Part shown: in pieces, positions 25,834 through 32,659 of the stretch
Position numbering within the stretch: the stretch's first letter is position 1
Layout: every line of letters starts with the position of its first letter
Assembly (NCBI RefSeq): GCF_002091755.1
Contig: NZ_BDAI01000012.1
Span: 86,842 to 150,841 of the forward strand
Reading direction: 5' to 3'
From: Pseudomonas nitroreducens NBRC 12694
GTDB lineage: Bacteria; Pseudomonadota; Gammaproteobacteria; Pseudomonadales; Pseudomonadaceae
Length of the DNA stretch: 64,000 nt
The notes under the pieces: generated by a model
Databases searched by the model: none
Told to the model about the DNA's origin: nothing
The model's input: only the letters and a program-made list of their open reading frames with translations
Position numbers and translations under genes: made by a program

Positions 25834-26508
25834 ATGCAACCCTACGCCATCGCTCCGTCGATCCTGTCCGCCGATTTCGCCCGTCTGGGCGAGGACGTCG
25901 ACAAGGTGCTCGCCGCCGGCGCCGACATCGTCCACTTCGATGTGATGGACAACCACTACGTGCCGAACCTGACCATCGGCCCGATGGTCTGTACGGCCCT
26001 GCGCAAGTACGGCGTCACCGCGCCCATCGATGTGCACCTGATGGTTTCCCCGGTGGATCGCATCATCGGCGACTTCATCGAAGCCGGCGCCACCTACATC
26101 ACCTTCCACCCCGAAGCCACCCAGCACATCGACCGCTCCCTGCAACTGATCAAGGACGGCGGCTGCAAGGCCGGGCTGGTATTCAACCCGGCCACCCCGC
26201 TGGACGCGCTGAAGTACGTGATGGACAAGATCGACATGGTCCTGCTGATGAGCGTGAACCCCGGCTTCGGCGGGCAGAAGTTCATCCCCGGTACCCTCGA
26301 CAAGCTGCGTGAAGCCCGCGCGCTGATCGACGCTTCCGGACGCGATATCCGCCTGGAAATCGACGGTGGGGTGAACGTGAAGAACATCCGCGAGATCGCC
26401 GCTGCTGGCGCCGACACCTTCGTCGCCGGTTCCGCCATCTTCAACGCACCGGACTACGCCGAGGTCATTCGCGCCATGCATGCCGAGCTGGCGCAGGCGC
26501 GCCAGTGA
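25834..26508 (+). CDS. rpe: Ribulose-phosphate 3-epimerase
   Basis: 224 residues from ATG 25834; the frame is open upstream but MQPYAIAPSILSADFARLG is the family N-terminus. TIM-barrel epimerase motifs HFDVMDNHYVPN, DVHLMV and MSVNPGFGGQ are intact. It interconverts ribulose-5-phosphate and xylulose-5-phosphate in the pentose-phosphate pathway. The stop overlaps the gph start (TGATG). The classical neighbours rpe-gph-trpE are kept. Confidence 0.97.
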   Translation: MQPYAIAPSILSADFARLGEDVDKVLAAGADIVHFDVMDNHYVPNLTIGPMVCTALRKYGVTAPIDVHLMVSPVDRIIGDFIEAGATYITFHPEATQHIDRSLQLIKDGGCKAGLVFNPATPLDALKYVMDKIDMVLLMSVNPGFGGQKFIPGTLDKLREARALIDASGRDIRLEIDGGVNVKNIREIAAAGADTFVAGSAIFNAPDYAEVIRAMHAELAQARQ

Positions 26509-27326
26509 TGAGCGCTGCACAACTGCCGTTCGCCGGGCTGCCGCGTCTGGTGATGTTCGACCTGGACGGCACCCTGGTGGACTCGGTCCCCGACCTCGCC
26601 GCGGCGGTGGACAAGATGCTGCTGGCGCTCGGGCGCCAGCCGGCCGGCCTGGACGCCGTGCGTCACTGGGTCGGCAACGGCGCGCGCGTACTGGTGCGCC
26701 GCGCCCTGGCGGGCGACATCGAACATGAAAGTGTCAGCGAGGAAGACACCGAGCGCGCGCTGGAACTCTTCATGGACGCCTACGCCGACAGCCACGCGTT
26801 GACCGTGGTCTACCCCGGCGTCATCGAGACGCTGAAGTGGCTGAAGAAGCGCGGCGTCGAGCTGGCGCTGATCACCAACAAGCCCGAGCGCTTCGTCGGT
26901 CCGCTGCTGGACGAGATGAAGCTGGGCAAGTTCTTCCGCTGGATCATCGGCGGCGACACCCTGCCGCAGCAGAAGCCCGACCCGGCCGCGCTGCTGTTCG
27001 TAATGAAGATGGCCGGTGTATCGGCAGAGCAGGCGCTGTTCGTCGGCGACTCGCGCAACGACATCCTTGCGGCCAAGGCCGCCGGCGTGCGCAGCGTTGG
27101 CCTGAGCTACGGCTACAACCACGGCCGCCCCATTGCCGAAGAAACCCCGACGCTGGTGCTCGACGACCTGCGCCATCTGCTGCCTTGCTTCGACTCGGGC
27201 AAAGCGATAGTGTTGCCCGACTCCGCTTCAAAACCCGCTCAGCGAGACAGCACCGTGGAAACGGCTCCCCACACACTCTGGATGAAAGTCATCAAGGCCC
27301 TGGCCCGCTGGCGCTGGCGCGCCTGA
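26508..27326 (+). CDS. gph: Phosphoglycolate phosphatase (HAD family); 3' end contains the trpE leader
   Basis: 272 residues from ATG 26508. HAD motifs: MFDLDGTLVDSVPDLA (nucleophile Asp), ITNKP, and VGDSRNDI. It removes phosphate from 2-phosphoglycolate formed during DNA repair. The catalytic fold ends near residue 230; the last 40 or so residues are not typical and run in frame through the putative trpE leader peptide, ending LARWRWRA. So the terminal codons of gph seem to double as, or have been captured from, the trp attenuator. Confidence 0.93.
   Translation: MSAAQLPFAGLPRLVMFDLDGTLVDSVPDLAAAVDKMLLALGRQPAGLDAVRHWVGNGARVLVRRALAGDIEHESVSEEDTERALELFMDAYADSHALTVVYPGVIETLKWLKKRGVELALITNKPERFVGPLLDEMKLGKFFRWIIGGDTLPQQKPDPAALLFVMKMAGVSAEQALFVGDSRNDILAAKAAGVRSVGLSYGYNHGRPIAEETPTLVLDDLRHLLPCFDSGKAIVLPDSASKPAQRDSTVETAPHTLWMKVIKALARWRWRA
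27185..27213 (+). promoter_or_regulatory. Possible trpE promoter inside gph
   Basis: TTGCTT and TAGTGT with a 17-base spacer, placing the transcript start about 35 bases before the GTG of the leader peptide. The match is moderate only. Confidence 0.35.
27255..27326 (+). CDS. trpL: Putative trpE leader peptide (attenuation)
   Basis: 23 codons from GTG 27255, ending KALARWRWRA and stop, with a further Trp nine codons in. The last eight codons match the leader in front of trpG at 46269 almost base for base, and both starts are preceded by the similar GCGAGACxGCA. In P. putida trpE and trpGDC are known to be controlled by attenuation, so ribosome stalling at the Trp codons is the likely sensor. 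It lies in the gph frame, so it may be translated as the gph tail, as a separate leader, or both. Confidence 0.65.
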   Translation: METAPHTLWMKVIKALARWRWRA

Positions 27327-27335
27327 CATCCTTTG

Positions 27336-27350
27336 GCCGGTACGACCGGC
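27336..27350 (+). promoter_or_regulatory. Hairpin after the trpE leader stop
   Basis: GCCGGT-ACG-ACCGGC, nine bases after the leader stop. It has no T tract, so it may be a pause or one arm of a larger attenuator. Bases 27351-27433 otherwise show nothing recognisable. Confidence 0.4.
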
Positions 27351-27433
27351 GTGTGTGCACCCAAGTCCGTTTCCCCCTCAGAGCCCGTTTACTATCTGCT
27401 GCGCGTCGGCGGCACTGCGTTGAAATCGCTTTC

Positions 27434-27500
27434 GAGATGCTCATTTACTGCGTGTAAACTCCGCTCTCTCAAGCGATTTCGCCTTGTTCCGCTCCAGCTC
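27434..27500 (+). repeat. Intergenic repeat motif, copy A
   Basis: Begins GAGATGCTCATTTACTG and holds ACTCCGCT and CGCCTTGT in the same order as copy B at 51542. It lies in the untranslated leader of trpE, 40 bases before the ATG. Confidence 0.6.
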
Positions 27501-27539
27501 GCGAGATCCTAAACAGGCTCTTATTCCACGAGGCTGATC

Positions 27540-29033
27540 ATGACCCGCGAAGAATTCCAGCGCCTGGCCGCCGAAGGCTACAACCGCATTCCTCTGACCT
27601 GCGAAACCCTTGCCGACTTCGACACACCGCTGTCGATCTACCTCAAGCTCGCCGACGGTCCGAACACCTACCTGCTCGAATCCGTGCAGGGCGGCGAGAA
27701 GTGGGGTCGCTACTCGATCATCGGCCTGCCCAGCCGCACCGTGCTGCGCGTCTACGGCCACCAGGCGAGCATCAAGGTCGACGGCGTCGAGACCGAGAGC
27801 TTCGAATGTGCCGACCCGCTGGCCTTCGTCGAAGCGTTCAAGGATCGCTACCGCGTGCCGACCATCGCCGGCCTGCCGCGCTTCAACGGCGGCCTGGTTG
27901 GCTACTTCGGCTATGACTGCGTGCGCTATGTCGAGCAGCGCCTGGCGCAGTGCCCGAACCCCGATCCGCTGAACAACCCCGACATCCTGCTGATGGTTTC
28001 TGATGCCGTGGTGGTGTTCGACAACCTCGCCGGCAAGATGCACGCGATCGTCCTTGCCGACCCGGCCCAGGCCGATGCCTACGACAAGGGCCTGGCGCAA
28101 CTGGACGAGCTGCTGGAGCGCCTGCGCCAGCCGATCACTCCGCGCCGCGGCCTGGACTTCAGCGCCGTCAACGCCCCGGAGCCGCAATTCCGCGCCAGCT
28201 TCACCCGCGAGGACTACGAGCGGGCGGTGGATACCGTGAAGGAATACATCCTCGCCGGTGACTGCATGCAGGTCGTACCGTCGCAGCGCATGTCCATCGA
28301 CTTCAGCGCTGCGCCCATCGACCTGTACCGCGCGCTGCGCTGCTTCAACCCGACGCCGTACATGTACTTCTTCAACTTCGGCGACTTCCATGTCGTCGGC
28401 AGCTCGCCGGAAGTCTTGGTGCGCGTCGAAGATGGCGAAGTCACCGTTCGCCCGATCGCCGGCACCCGCCCGCGTGGCGCGACCGAAGAGGCCGACCGCG
28501 CGCTGGAAGAAGACCTGCTGTCCGACGCCAAGGAAATCGCCGAGCACCTGATGCTCATCGACCTGGGCCGCAACGACGTCGGTCGCGTGTCGCAGACCGG
28601 CAGCGTGAAGGTCACCGAGCAGATGGTGATCGAGCGCTACTCCAACGTCATGCACATCGTGTCCAACGTCAACGGCCAGCTCAAGCCGGAGCTCTCGGCA
28701 ATGGACGCGCTGCGCGCCATCCTGCCGGCCGGCACCCTGTCCGGCGCACCGAAGATCCGCGCCATGGAAATCATCGACGAGCTGGAGCCGGTCAAGCGTG
28801 GCGTCTACGGCGGCGCCGTGGGCTATCTCGCGTGGAACGGCAACATGGATACCGCCATCGCCATTCGCACCGCGGTGATCAAGAACGGCGAACTCCACGT
28901 GCAGGCCGGCGGCGGTATCGTCGCCGACTCGGTGCCGGCGGCAGAGTGGGAAGAAACCATCAACAAGCGCCGCGCCATGTTCCGCGCCGTCGCGCTGGCC
29001 GAGCACACTGCCAAGGCGCATGGTCGCGATTGA
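27540..29033 (+). CDS. trpE: Anthranilate synthase component I
   Basis: 497 residues. The N-terminal domain carries the feedback tryptophan site motif LLES followed ten residues later by Ser; the C-terminal chorismate-binding domain has GSSPEVLVR, PIAGTRPRG, DLGRNDVGRV and the AGGGIVADS block. It makes anthranilate from chorismate with ammonia delivered by TrpG. GAGG precedes the ATG. The partner trpG lies 17.5 kb away because the tailocin island sits between them. Confidence 0.97.
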   Translation: MTREEFQRLAAEGYNRIPLTCETLADFDTPLSIYLKLADGPNTYLLESVQGGEKWGRYSIIGLPSRTVLRVYGHQASIKVDGVETESFECADPLAFVEAFKDRYRVPTIAGLPRFNGGLVGYFGYDCVRYVEQRLAQCPNPDPLNNPDILLMVSDAVVVFDNLAGKMHAIVLADPAQADAYDKGLAQLDELLERLRQPITPRRGLDFSAVNAPEPQFRASFTREDYERAVDTVKEYILAGDCMQVVPSQRMSIDFSAAPIDLYRALRCFNPTPYMYFFNFGDFHVVGSSPEVLVRVEDGEVTVRPIAGTRPRGATEEADRALEEDLLSDAKEIAEHLMLIDLGRNDVGRVSQTGSVKVTEQMVIERYSNVMHIVSNVNGQLKPELSAMDALRAILPAGTLSGAPKIRAMEIIDELEPVKRGVYGGAVGYLAWNGNMDTAIAIRTAVIKNGELHVQAGGGIVADSVPAAEWEETINKRRAMFRAVALAEHTAKAHGRD

Positions 29034-29049
29034 GTTGCTGATTGACTGA

Positions 29050-29075
29050 AAAAGCCCCGCTTCGGCGGGGCTTTT
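29050..29075 (+). terminator. Intrinsic terminator after trpE
   Basis: AAAAGCCCCGC-TTCG-GCGGGGCTTTT, 16 bases past the trpE stop. It insulates the tailocin island from trpE transcription. Confidence 0.9.
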
Positions 29076-29206
29076 ACTTTTGTGATTGCCGCTTGCCTAA
29101 GTGACTTACTGTCGACTCCAGATTGCCACTCTTCCTTGAGGAGAGGGCTGATCCCCGCGCCGAAGCGCCCTAATGGCACAGCACATGATGTATCGCACGC
29201 TGGGAC

Positions 29207-29533
29207 TTAACCTGCCTGCCGCGCCTCCACCACCTGCAAGCCCGCCTTGCGCTGGGCCAACGCGGCATCGGCCTTCTGCGAGCGCTCTTCCACATAAGCC
29301 GCCAGATGATCCACCGCGACGTACTGCATCGCCTTGTGGCTGTCATCCAGCGTGGTCACCGGCAGGGCGATGCGCCCGCAGGACAACGCCTTGCTGAAAT
29401 TCTCCCGGTTCAGGTTGCGGAACCAGCGCTCGCGCACCTGCTCCAGCGGCACCAGGACGTCCCCGAAGATCTGATAGACCAGGCTCACCGTCTCCGGGCG
29501 CGGGGCGGGGCGAATATCGGTGGTCGACTGCAT
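29207..29533 (-). CDS. prtN: Pyocin transcriptional activator PrtN
   Basis: 108 residues from ATG 29533 (MQSTTDIRPAPRPETV), with AGGAGAG eight bases upstream; the frame is open for 16 more codons but that lies in the promoter. Matches the PrtN family (SLVYQIFGDVLVPLEQVRERWFRNLN). PrtN activates pyocin genes by binding repeated P boxes (ATTGnnGT type) at their promoters, and is itself repressed by PrtR until DNA damage. Good -35/-10 elements with a PrtR-like site between them lie just upstream. Confidence 0.92.
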   Translation of the reverse strand: MQSTTDIRPAPRPETVSLVYQIFGDVLVPLEQVRERWFRNLNRENFSKALSCGRIALPVTTLDDSHKAMQYVAVDHLAAYVEERSQKADAALAQRKAGLQVVEARQAG

Positions 29534-29570
29534 GGGACTCTCCTGTTCCGATGGTGGTGGCGACAGGAGA

Positions 29571-29600
29571 AAATATAGCAAAGGTTGTATTTCTTTTCAA
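29571..29600 (-). promoter_or_regulatory. prtN promoter with PrtR operator-like site
   Basis: On the minus strand TTGAAA, 17 bases, TATATT: a near-ideal sigma-70 promoter. The spacer and -10 hold the imperfect dyad that reads TATAGCAAAGGTTGTA on the plus strand, also found before prtR/ptrB at 30481. Confidence 0.7.
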
Positions 29601-29610
29601 TCGCCGCGCA

Positions 29611-29635
29611 GAGAAAACCCCGCCGAAGCGGGGTT
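29611..29635 (-). terminator. Intrinsic terminator after prtR
   Basis: On the minus strand AACCCCGC-TTCG-GCGGGGTT followed by TTCTC. It lies 20 bases past the prtR stop and shields the prtN promoter. Confidence 0.8.
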
Positions 29636-29654
29636 CATTACCAGCAGGCGACGC

Positions 29655-30425
29655 TCAGCGAACCAGGGTCGGTGCGCGGCGATGGCGTACCGTCGACCAC
29701 CAGAACACCCAGCCGATCATGCGGATCTGCCCGCTGTCGAACTGCTCCGCCGGGTACTCCTCGTCAGGGTATTCATCGCGGTTGAAGCTGCGCAGGCGGA
29801 TGCCGCCGCCAGGCAGGCGATAGACGAACTTCACCCGCAGCATACCCTCGTGTTCCAGGGCGTAGATCTCACCGTCGGTGATATGCGTGGTGGCCGTGTC
29901 GATGCCGATGGTGGAGCCATCCATGATCAGCGGCTCCATGCTGTTGCCGGTGAGCTGGGCGCAGATCGCCGCCGCCGGGTCGACCCCCGCAGCGCGCAAG
30001 GTGGCGTACGAGAAACGCAGCTTGCGCCCCTCTATCTCGCGCACCGCGGTGCGGCCGGCGCCAGCCGCCAGTTCCACTTCCTTGTACAGGCGTAGTTCCA
30101 CTTCGTCCTCGTCCAGCGGTGTGTCGCTATCCCATGGGTGCAGCGGTTCCAGCCGCAGCGGGCTGCCATCGGCCGGACGCACTACCGGCGCGCTGGTGGT
30201 GGCCGCCGGCGAGCCTTCTCCGGTCGCCAGCCAGGTCGGCGAGACGCCCAGGGCGCTGGCGATCTCGATCAGCTTGCGCGTGCTCTGCGCCTTGCCCGAG
30301 GTCAGCTTGTGGATGGTGTTCTGCGAAACCCCGGCGGCTTCGGCCAGGGTTTCCTGTTTCAGGTTGCGCGAGGCCATCGCCTGTTTGAGGCGGTCTGCCA
30401 GCGTCGATGAGGGTGAGTTTTCCAT
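29655..30425 (-). CDS. prtR: Pyocin repressor PrtR (LexA/CI-like)
   Basis: 256 residues. An N-terminal helix-turn-helix (TLAEAAGVSQNTIHKLTSG, about 22-42), then a linker with an Ala-Gly site (ELAAGAG), then an S24 peptidase domain with the catalytic Ser in TGNSMEP and Lys in RVKFV. RecA-stimulated self-cleavage after DNA damage lifts repression of prtN and hence of the tailocin; PrtR also represses ptrB. The AGGAGG ribosome site is 12 bases from the ATG, slightly long. Confidence 0.95.
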   Translation of the reverse strand: MENSPSSTLADRLKQAMASRNLKQETLAEAAGVSQNTIHKLTSGKAQSTRKLIEIASALGVSPTWLATGEGSPAATTSAPVVRPADGSPLRLEPLHPWDSDTPLDEDEVELRLYKEVELAAGAGRTAVREIEGRKLRFSYATLRAAGVDPAAAICAQLTGNSMEPLIMDGSTIGIDTATTHITDGEIYALEHEGMLRVKFVYRLPGGGIRLRSFNRDEYPDEEYPAEQFDSGQIRMIGWVFWWSTVRHRRAPTLVR

Positions 30426-30449
30426 GGGGGCACTCTACCTCCTGGGTTG

Positions 30450-30500
30450 TAGGCTGTAAATAGCTTTGGTGTTGACTAAATATAGCCATGGTTGTAATCA
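30450..30500. promoter_or_regulatory. Divergent prtR/ptrB control region with PrtR operator-like sites
   Basis: TATAGCCATGGTTGTA at 30481-30496 matches the site in the prtN promoter; a weaker copy, ATAGCTTTGGTGTTG, lies at about 30460. On the plus strand TTGACT and TGTAAT (15-base spacer) overlap the main site, so PrtR bound there would block ptrB. Confidence 0.6.
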
Positions 30501-30777
30501 TAAAGCCAGCAGCCGACCGAATCGATGAATACCGGTTCGGCTGAAGGGAGGCGAACGGCTTCCCCCTCTCCGCGGCAAGGACGCCGCGGGTTGCCTGCGA
30601 AGCGCGATGCGCCGGGCAGGCTGGAGGGCGCGGGCAGGCCAGGGAGGTGCTGCCCGCGCACCGGCAAGGGACGCCGCCACGATGGTCAGGCGTCCGCGAC
30701 GAACAGATCGCGACTGACCACCACAGGCCGACCGAAGGCTCGGCGACCACGGAGGGCAGGTCGCCAGGAGGACCTTC
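30501..30777 (+). promoter_or_regulatory. Long structured 5' leader of ptrB
   Basis: About 280 bases with no gene on the plus strand but dense secondary structure. One hairpin (30570-30589) presents CAAGGACG in its loop, fitting the CsrA/RsmA core CANGGAYG. Another (30628-30659) has a 10-bp GCGCGGGCAG stem with GGGAGG in the loop. Several other GGA motifs follow. Post-transcriptional control by an RsmA-type protein is an inference. Confidence 0.45.
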
Positions 30778-30846
30778 ATGAATCAACACCTGCAACACGC
30801 CAGGCATTGCGTACCCGCCGTCGATACGGAGGTGCGTCGTGGCTGA
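30778..30846 (+). CDS. Possible 22-residue leader ORF overlapping ptrB
   Basis: ATG 30778 follows AGGAGG at ideal distance, a better ribosome site than that of most genes here. The peptide starts MNQHLQHARHCV and stops eight bases inside ptrB, so it could couple translation to ptrB. No family recognised. It could instead be a standby site with chance coding. Confidence 0.4.
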   Translation: MNQHLQHARHCVPAVDTEVRRG

Positions 30847-31048
30847 TATCGCTGACTACGCCAACGATCTGGTGCTCCACCGGATCGAAGACCTGCTGCA
30901 CAGCCGCCGTTCCCGCCTGGCGGTCAGCTCCGCCGAGTATTGCGAAGACTGCGGCGACGATATTCCCCCCGCACGTCGACTGGCCGCGCCGGGCTGTACG
31001 CGCTGCATCGACTGCCAGGCAATGGACGAACTGGAGCGGCGGCACTGA
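30839..31048 (+). CDS. ptrB: PtrB, DksA/TraR-type zinc-finger protein
   Basis: 69 residues from GTG 30839 with GGAGG upstream. Four cysteines, CEDC and CTRCIDC, form the C4 zinc finger of the DksA/TraR family. In P. aeruginosa PtrB is repressed by PrtR and, when released by DNA damage, shuts down type III secretion genes. Here it is the first rightward gene of the pyocin control region. Whether this strain has a T3SS cannot be judged from the window. Confidence 0.88.
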   Translation: MADIADYANDLVLHRIEDLLHSRRSRLAVSSAEYCEDCGDDIPPARRLAAPGCTRCIDCQAMDELERRH

Positions 31049-31067
31049 GCCGCCAGGGAGCAATGCC

Positions 31068-31427
31068 GTGATCAAGCCAATCGATGAAATGCTCAAGCTC
31101 TGGGCCGAGGAAATGCACAATCCGGGTAGCGCCGGCGGTGGTTACGCGGGGGGCAACCTGCTGGCGATGATGATTGCCAACAGGGGCGAAATGATCCGCG
31201 GTACCCGGGGCAGCAAGGTGATCCTCGATCGCGTCGCCGAACTGGACCTGATCATCAACCAGTTGCCGGACGAGCAGAAGGACGTCGTCACCGAGCACTA
31301 CCTCAACCGCGACAGCGAAGCCGCACAGAAGTACCGGCACTGCCGCTGCAGCCGCAACACCTTCTACCTGCGCCTGCATGTGGCGCACCAGAGCATCCAG
31401 TCGCGGCTGATGCGCCGCGCTGCCTGA
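31068..31427 (+). CDS. Putative phage antitermination protein, Q-like
   Basis: 119 residues from GTG 31068 with GGGAG in front. The C-terminus carries a helix-turn-helix-like CSRNTFYLRLHVAHQSI, resembling Q antiterminators of the 933W/phage-Q type 1 group (conserved C-S-x-x-T-x-Y-x-R-L). The equivalent PAO1 gene is hypothetical. Several intrinsic terminator-like hairpins downstream in the tailocin operon would suit an antitermination role. The function call is inferred from motif and position. Confidence 0.6.
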   Translation: MIKPIDEMLKLWAEEMHNPGSAGGGYAGGNLLAMMIANRGEMIRGTRGSKVILDRVAELDLIINQLPDEQKDVVTEHYLNRDSEAAQKYRHCRCSRNTFYLRLHVAHQSIQSRLMRRAA

Positions 31428-31508
31428 ATCCTTCCTGCCCTTCCGAAGCCCGGCCCTGCGCCGGGCTTCGTGCTTTTCCTGGGGTGCCTTGAGCTATGCT
31501 CGCGCCCC

Positions 31509-31982
31509 ATGAAAACGCCTATTCTTCTCCGCCGCGCTGAACCGTCCGACACCGATGCCATCCTGCGCATCCTCGGCGAAACCTATGAAGCCACCTGGAA
31601 GCCCGCGCTCAGTACCCAAGCCATCGCGCGCTTCGGGTCTTCCGCACATACCGTCGCCTATGTGCGCGAGCGCCTGCCGCATTTCCAGGTCGCCTGCATC
31701 GATGGCGAGATCGTCGGCCTGCTCGATTGGCGCGACGACTTCATCGATGCCCTGCACGTCTCACCCGGCCAGCAGCGCCGCGGCATTGGTGCTGTGTTGC
31801 TGGATCACGCGGAGCGGAATATCCGCGCAGCAGGTTTCGCCCGGGCCCGGCTGGAGACCGACACCTTCAACCAGCAGGCGCGCGCTTTCTATGGCAAGCA
31901 GGGCTATGCGGAGGTCGATTTCTACCCGGATGAGGAGTGGCACAGCGGCTTTACCACCGTGCTGATGAGCAAGGTGCTCTGA
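31509..31982 (+). CDS. GNAT-family N-acetyltransferase, cargo gene in the tailocin island
   Basis: 157 residues. The acetyl-CoA site is clear (LHVSPGQQRRGIGAVLLDHAE, the Q/RxxGxG/A motif), with a later block TDTFNQQARAFYGKQGYAEV. Substrate unknown. It lies between the Q-like gene and the late promoter, 81 bases from its upstream neighbour, with no matching gene at this place in PAO1 as I recall it. It could be a passenger, a self-protection or a regulatory enzyme; nothing in the sequence decides. Confidence 0.85.
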   Translation: MKTPILLRRAEPSDTDAILRILGETYEATWKPALSTQAIARFGSSAHTVAYVRERLPHFQVACIDGEIVGLLDWRDDFIDALHVSPGQQRRGIGAVLLDHAERNIRAAGFARARLETDTFNQQARAFYGKQGYAEVDFYPDEEWHSGFTTVLMSKVL

Positions 31983-32018
31983 AATTTCAGACGCTGGATT
32001 TCGGCGTTTCGGCAGCAC

Positions 32019-32093
32019 ATTACGGTGTGTCATCTGCGTATTGCAGCGCATTCCCTAAGAAGCCTTGTTCCGGCGGGAATCGGGGGGTAAAAA
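32019..32093 (+). promoter_or_regulatory. Candidate PrtN P-box and tailocin late promoter
   Basis: Four loosely repeated units fit ATTGnnGT: ATTACGGT (32019), ATCTGCGT (32032), ATTGCAGC (32040), ATTCCCTA (32050). They abut TTGTTC (32065-32070) and TAAAAA (32088-32093) at 17-base spacing. A weak promoter touching an activator site is what a PrtN-dependent start needs. Confidence 0.45.
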
Positions 32094-32144
32094 GTAGTCA
32101 TTCTTGTAAAGGTGCGTCCCCAGGGAGCACAACGCGAAACCCCG

Positions 32145-32173
32145 AAAAGCCCGGTCTCAGCGCCGGGCTTTTT
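32145..32173 (+). terminator. Intrinsic terminator between late promoter and holin
   Basis: AAAAGCCCGG with its complement and T5, about 50 bases after the candidate late promoter. It may simply end GNAT transcription, or act like lambda tR' that needs an antiterminator to be passed. Confidence 0.8.
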
Positions 32174-32192
32174 CATGCCCGCGTTTTTTGAA

Positions 32193-32277
32193 CCGCCGAT
32201 TCGGCGGGCGGCCGGCGAGCTTGCCGGCAGTGATCCCCGGCCGGCTGATAGCCGCCGGTTTCGCCCGTTCGCGGGCG
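32193..32277 (+). promoter_or_regulatory. Chain of stem-loops in the holin leader
   Basis: Three hairpins in a row: CCGCCGA/TCGGCGG at 32193, GCCGGC/GCCGGC at 32211, CGCCCG-TTCG-CGGGCG at 32262. The last ends 20 bases before the holin ATG and could limit holin translation. Confidence 0.45.
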
Positions 32278-32297
32278 TCTTTATCCAAGGTGAGCCA

Positions 32298-32642
32298 ATG
32301 GGCAACGAACCTCAGACCCTGGCCGACGTGCCTTTGTGGGGGCTGATCCTGCTTGCGGTTGCGGGCGGCATCAGCGGTGAAATGTGGCGCGCCGACAAGG
32401 CGGGCCTGGGCGGCTGGCGATTGCTGCGACGCCTGGCGCTGCGTTCCGGCGCTTCCATCGTCTGCGGCATGGCGGTGATGTTCCTGGCCATGGCCTGCGG
32501 CGCCTCGCTGACCCTCGCTGCGGCCATCGGCAGCCTGACCGCGGCGGCCGGTGCGGAGATCGCCGTCGGCCTTTATGAACGCTGGGCGGCGAAGCGCCTG
32601 GGCGTCTGCGAACTGCCGCCGAGCGAGCGCGGACAAGAGTGA
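32298..32642 (+). CDS. Tailocin holin
   Basis: 114 residues from ATG 32298, with AAGGTGA before it. Hydrophobic stretches at about 13-30, 52-72 and 74-95 separated by a basic amphipathic segment (RLLRRLALRS), with a charged C-terminus: a small phage holin of the kind found first in R-pyocin clusters. It permeabilises the inner membrane so the endolysin encoded at 44944 can reach the wall and release particles by lysis. Holin and endolysin are at opposite ends of the operon, as in PAO1. Confidence 0.82.
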   Translation: MGNEPQTLADVPLWGLILLAVAGGISGEMWRADKAGLGGWRLLRRLALRSGASIVCGMAVMFLAMACGASLTLAAAIGSLTAAAGAEIAVGLYERWAAKRLGVCELPPSERGQE

Positions 32643-32659
32643 TGCTTCAAGGAGACGAC

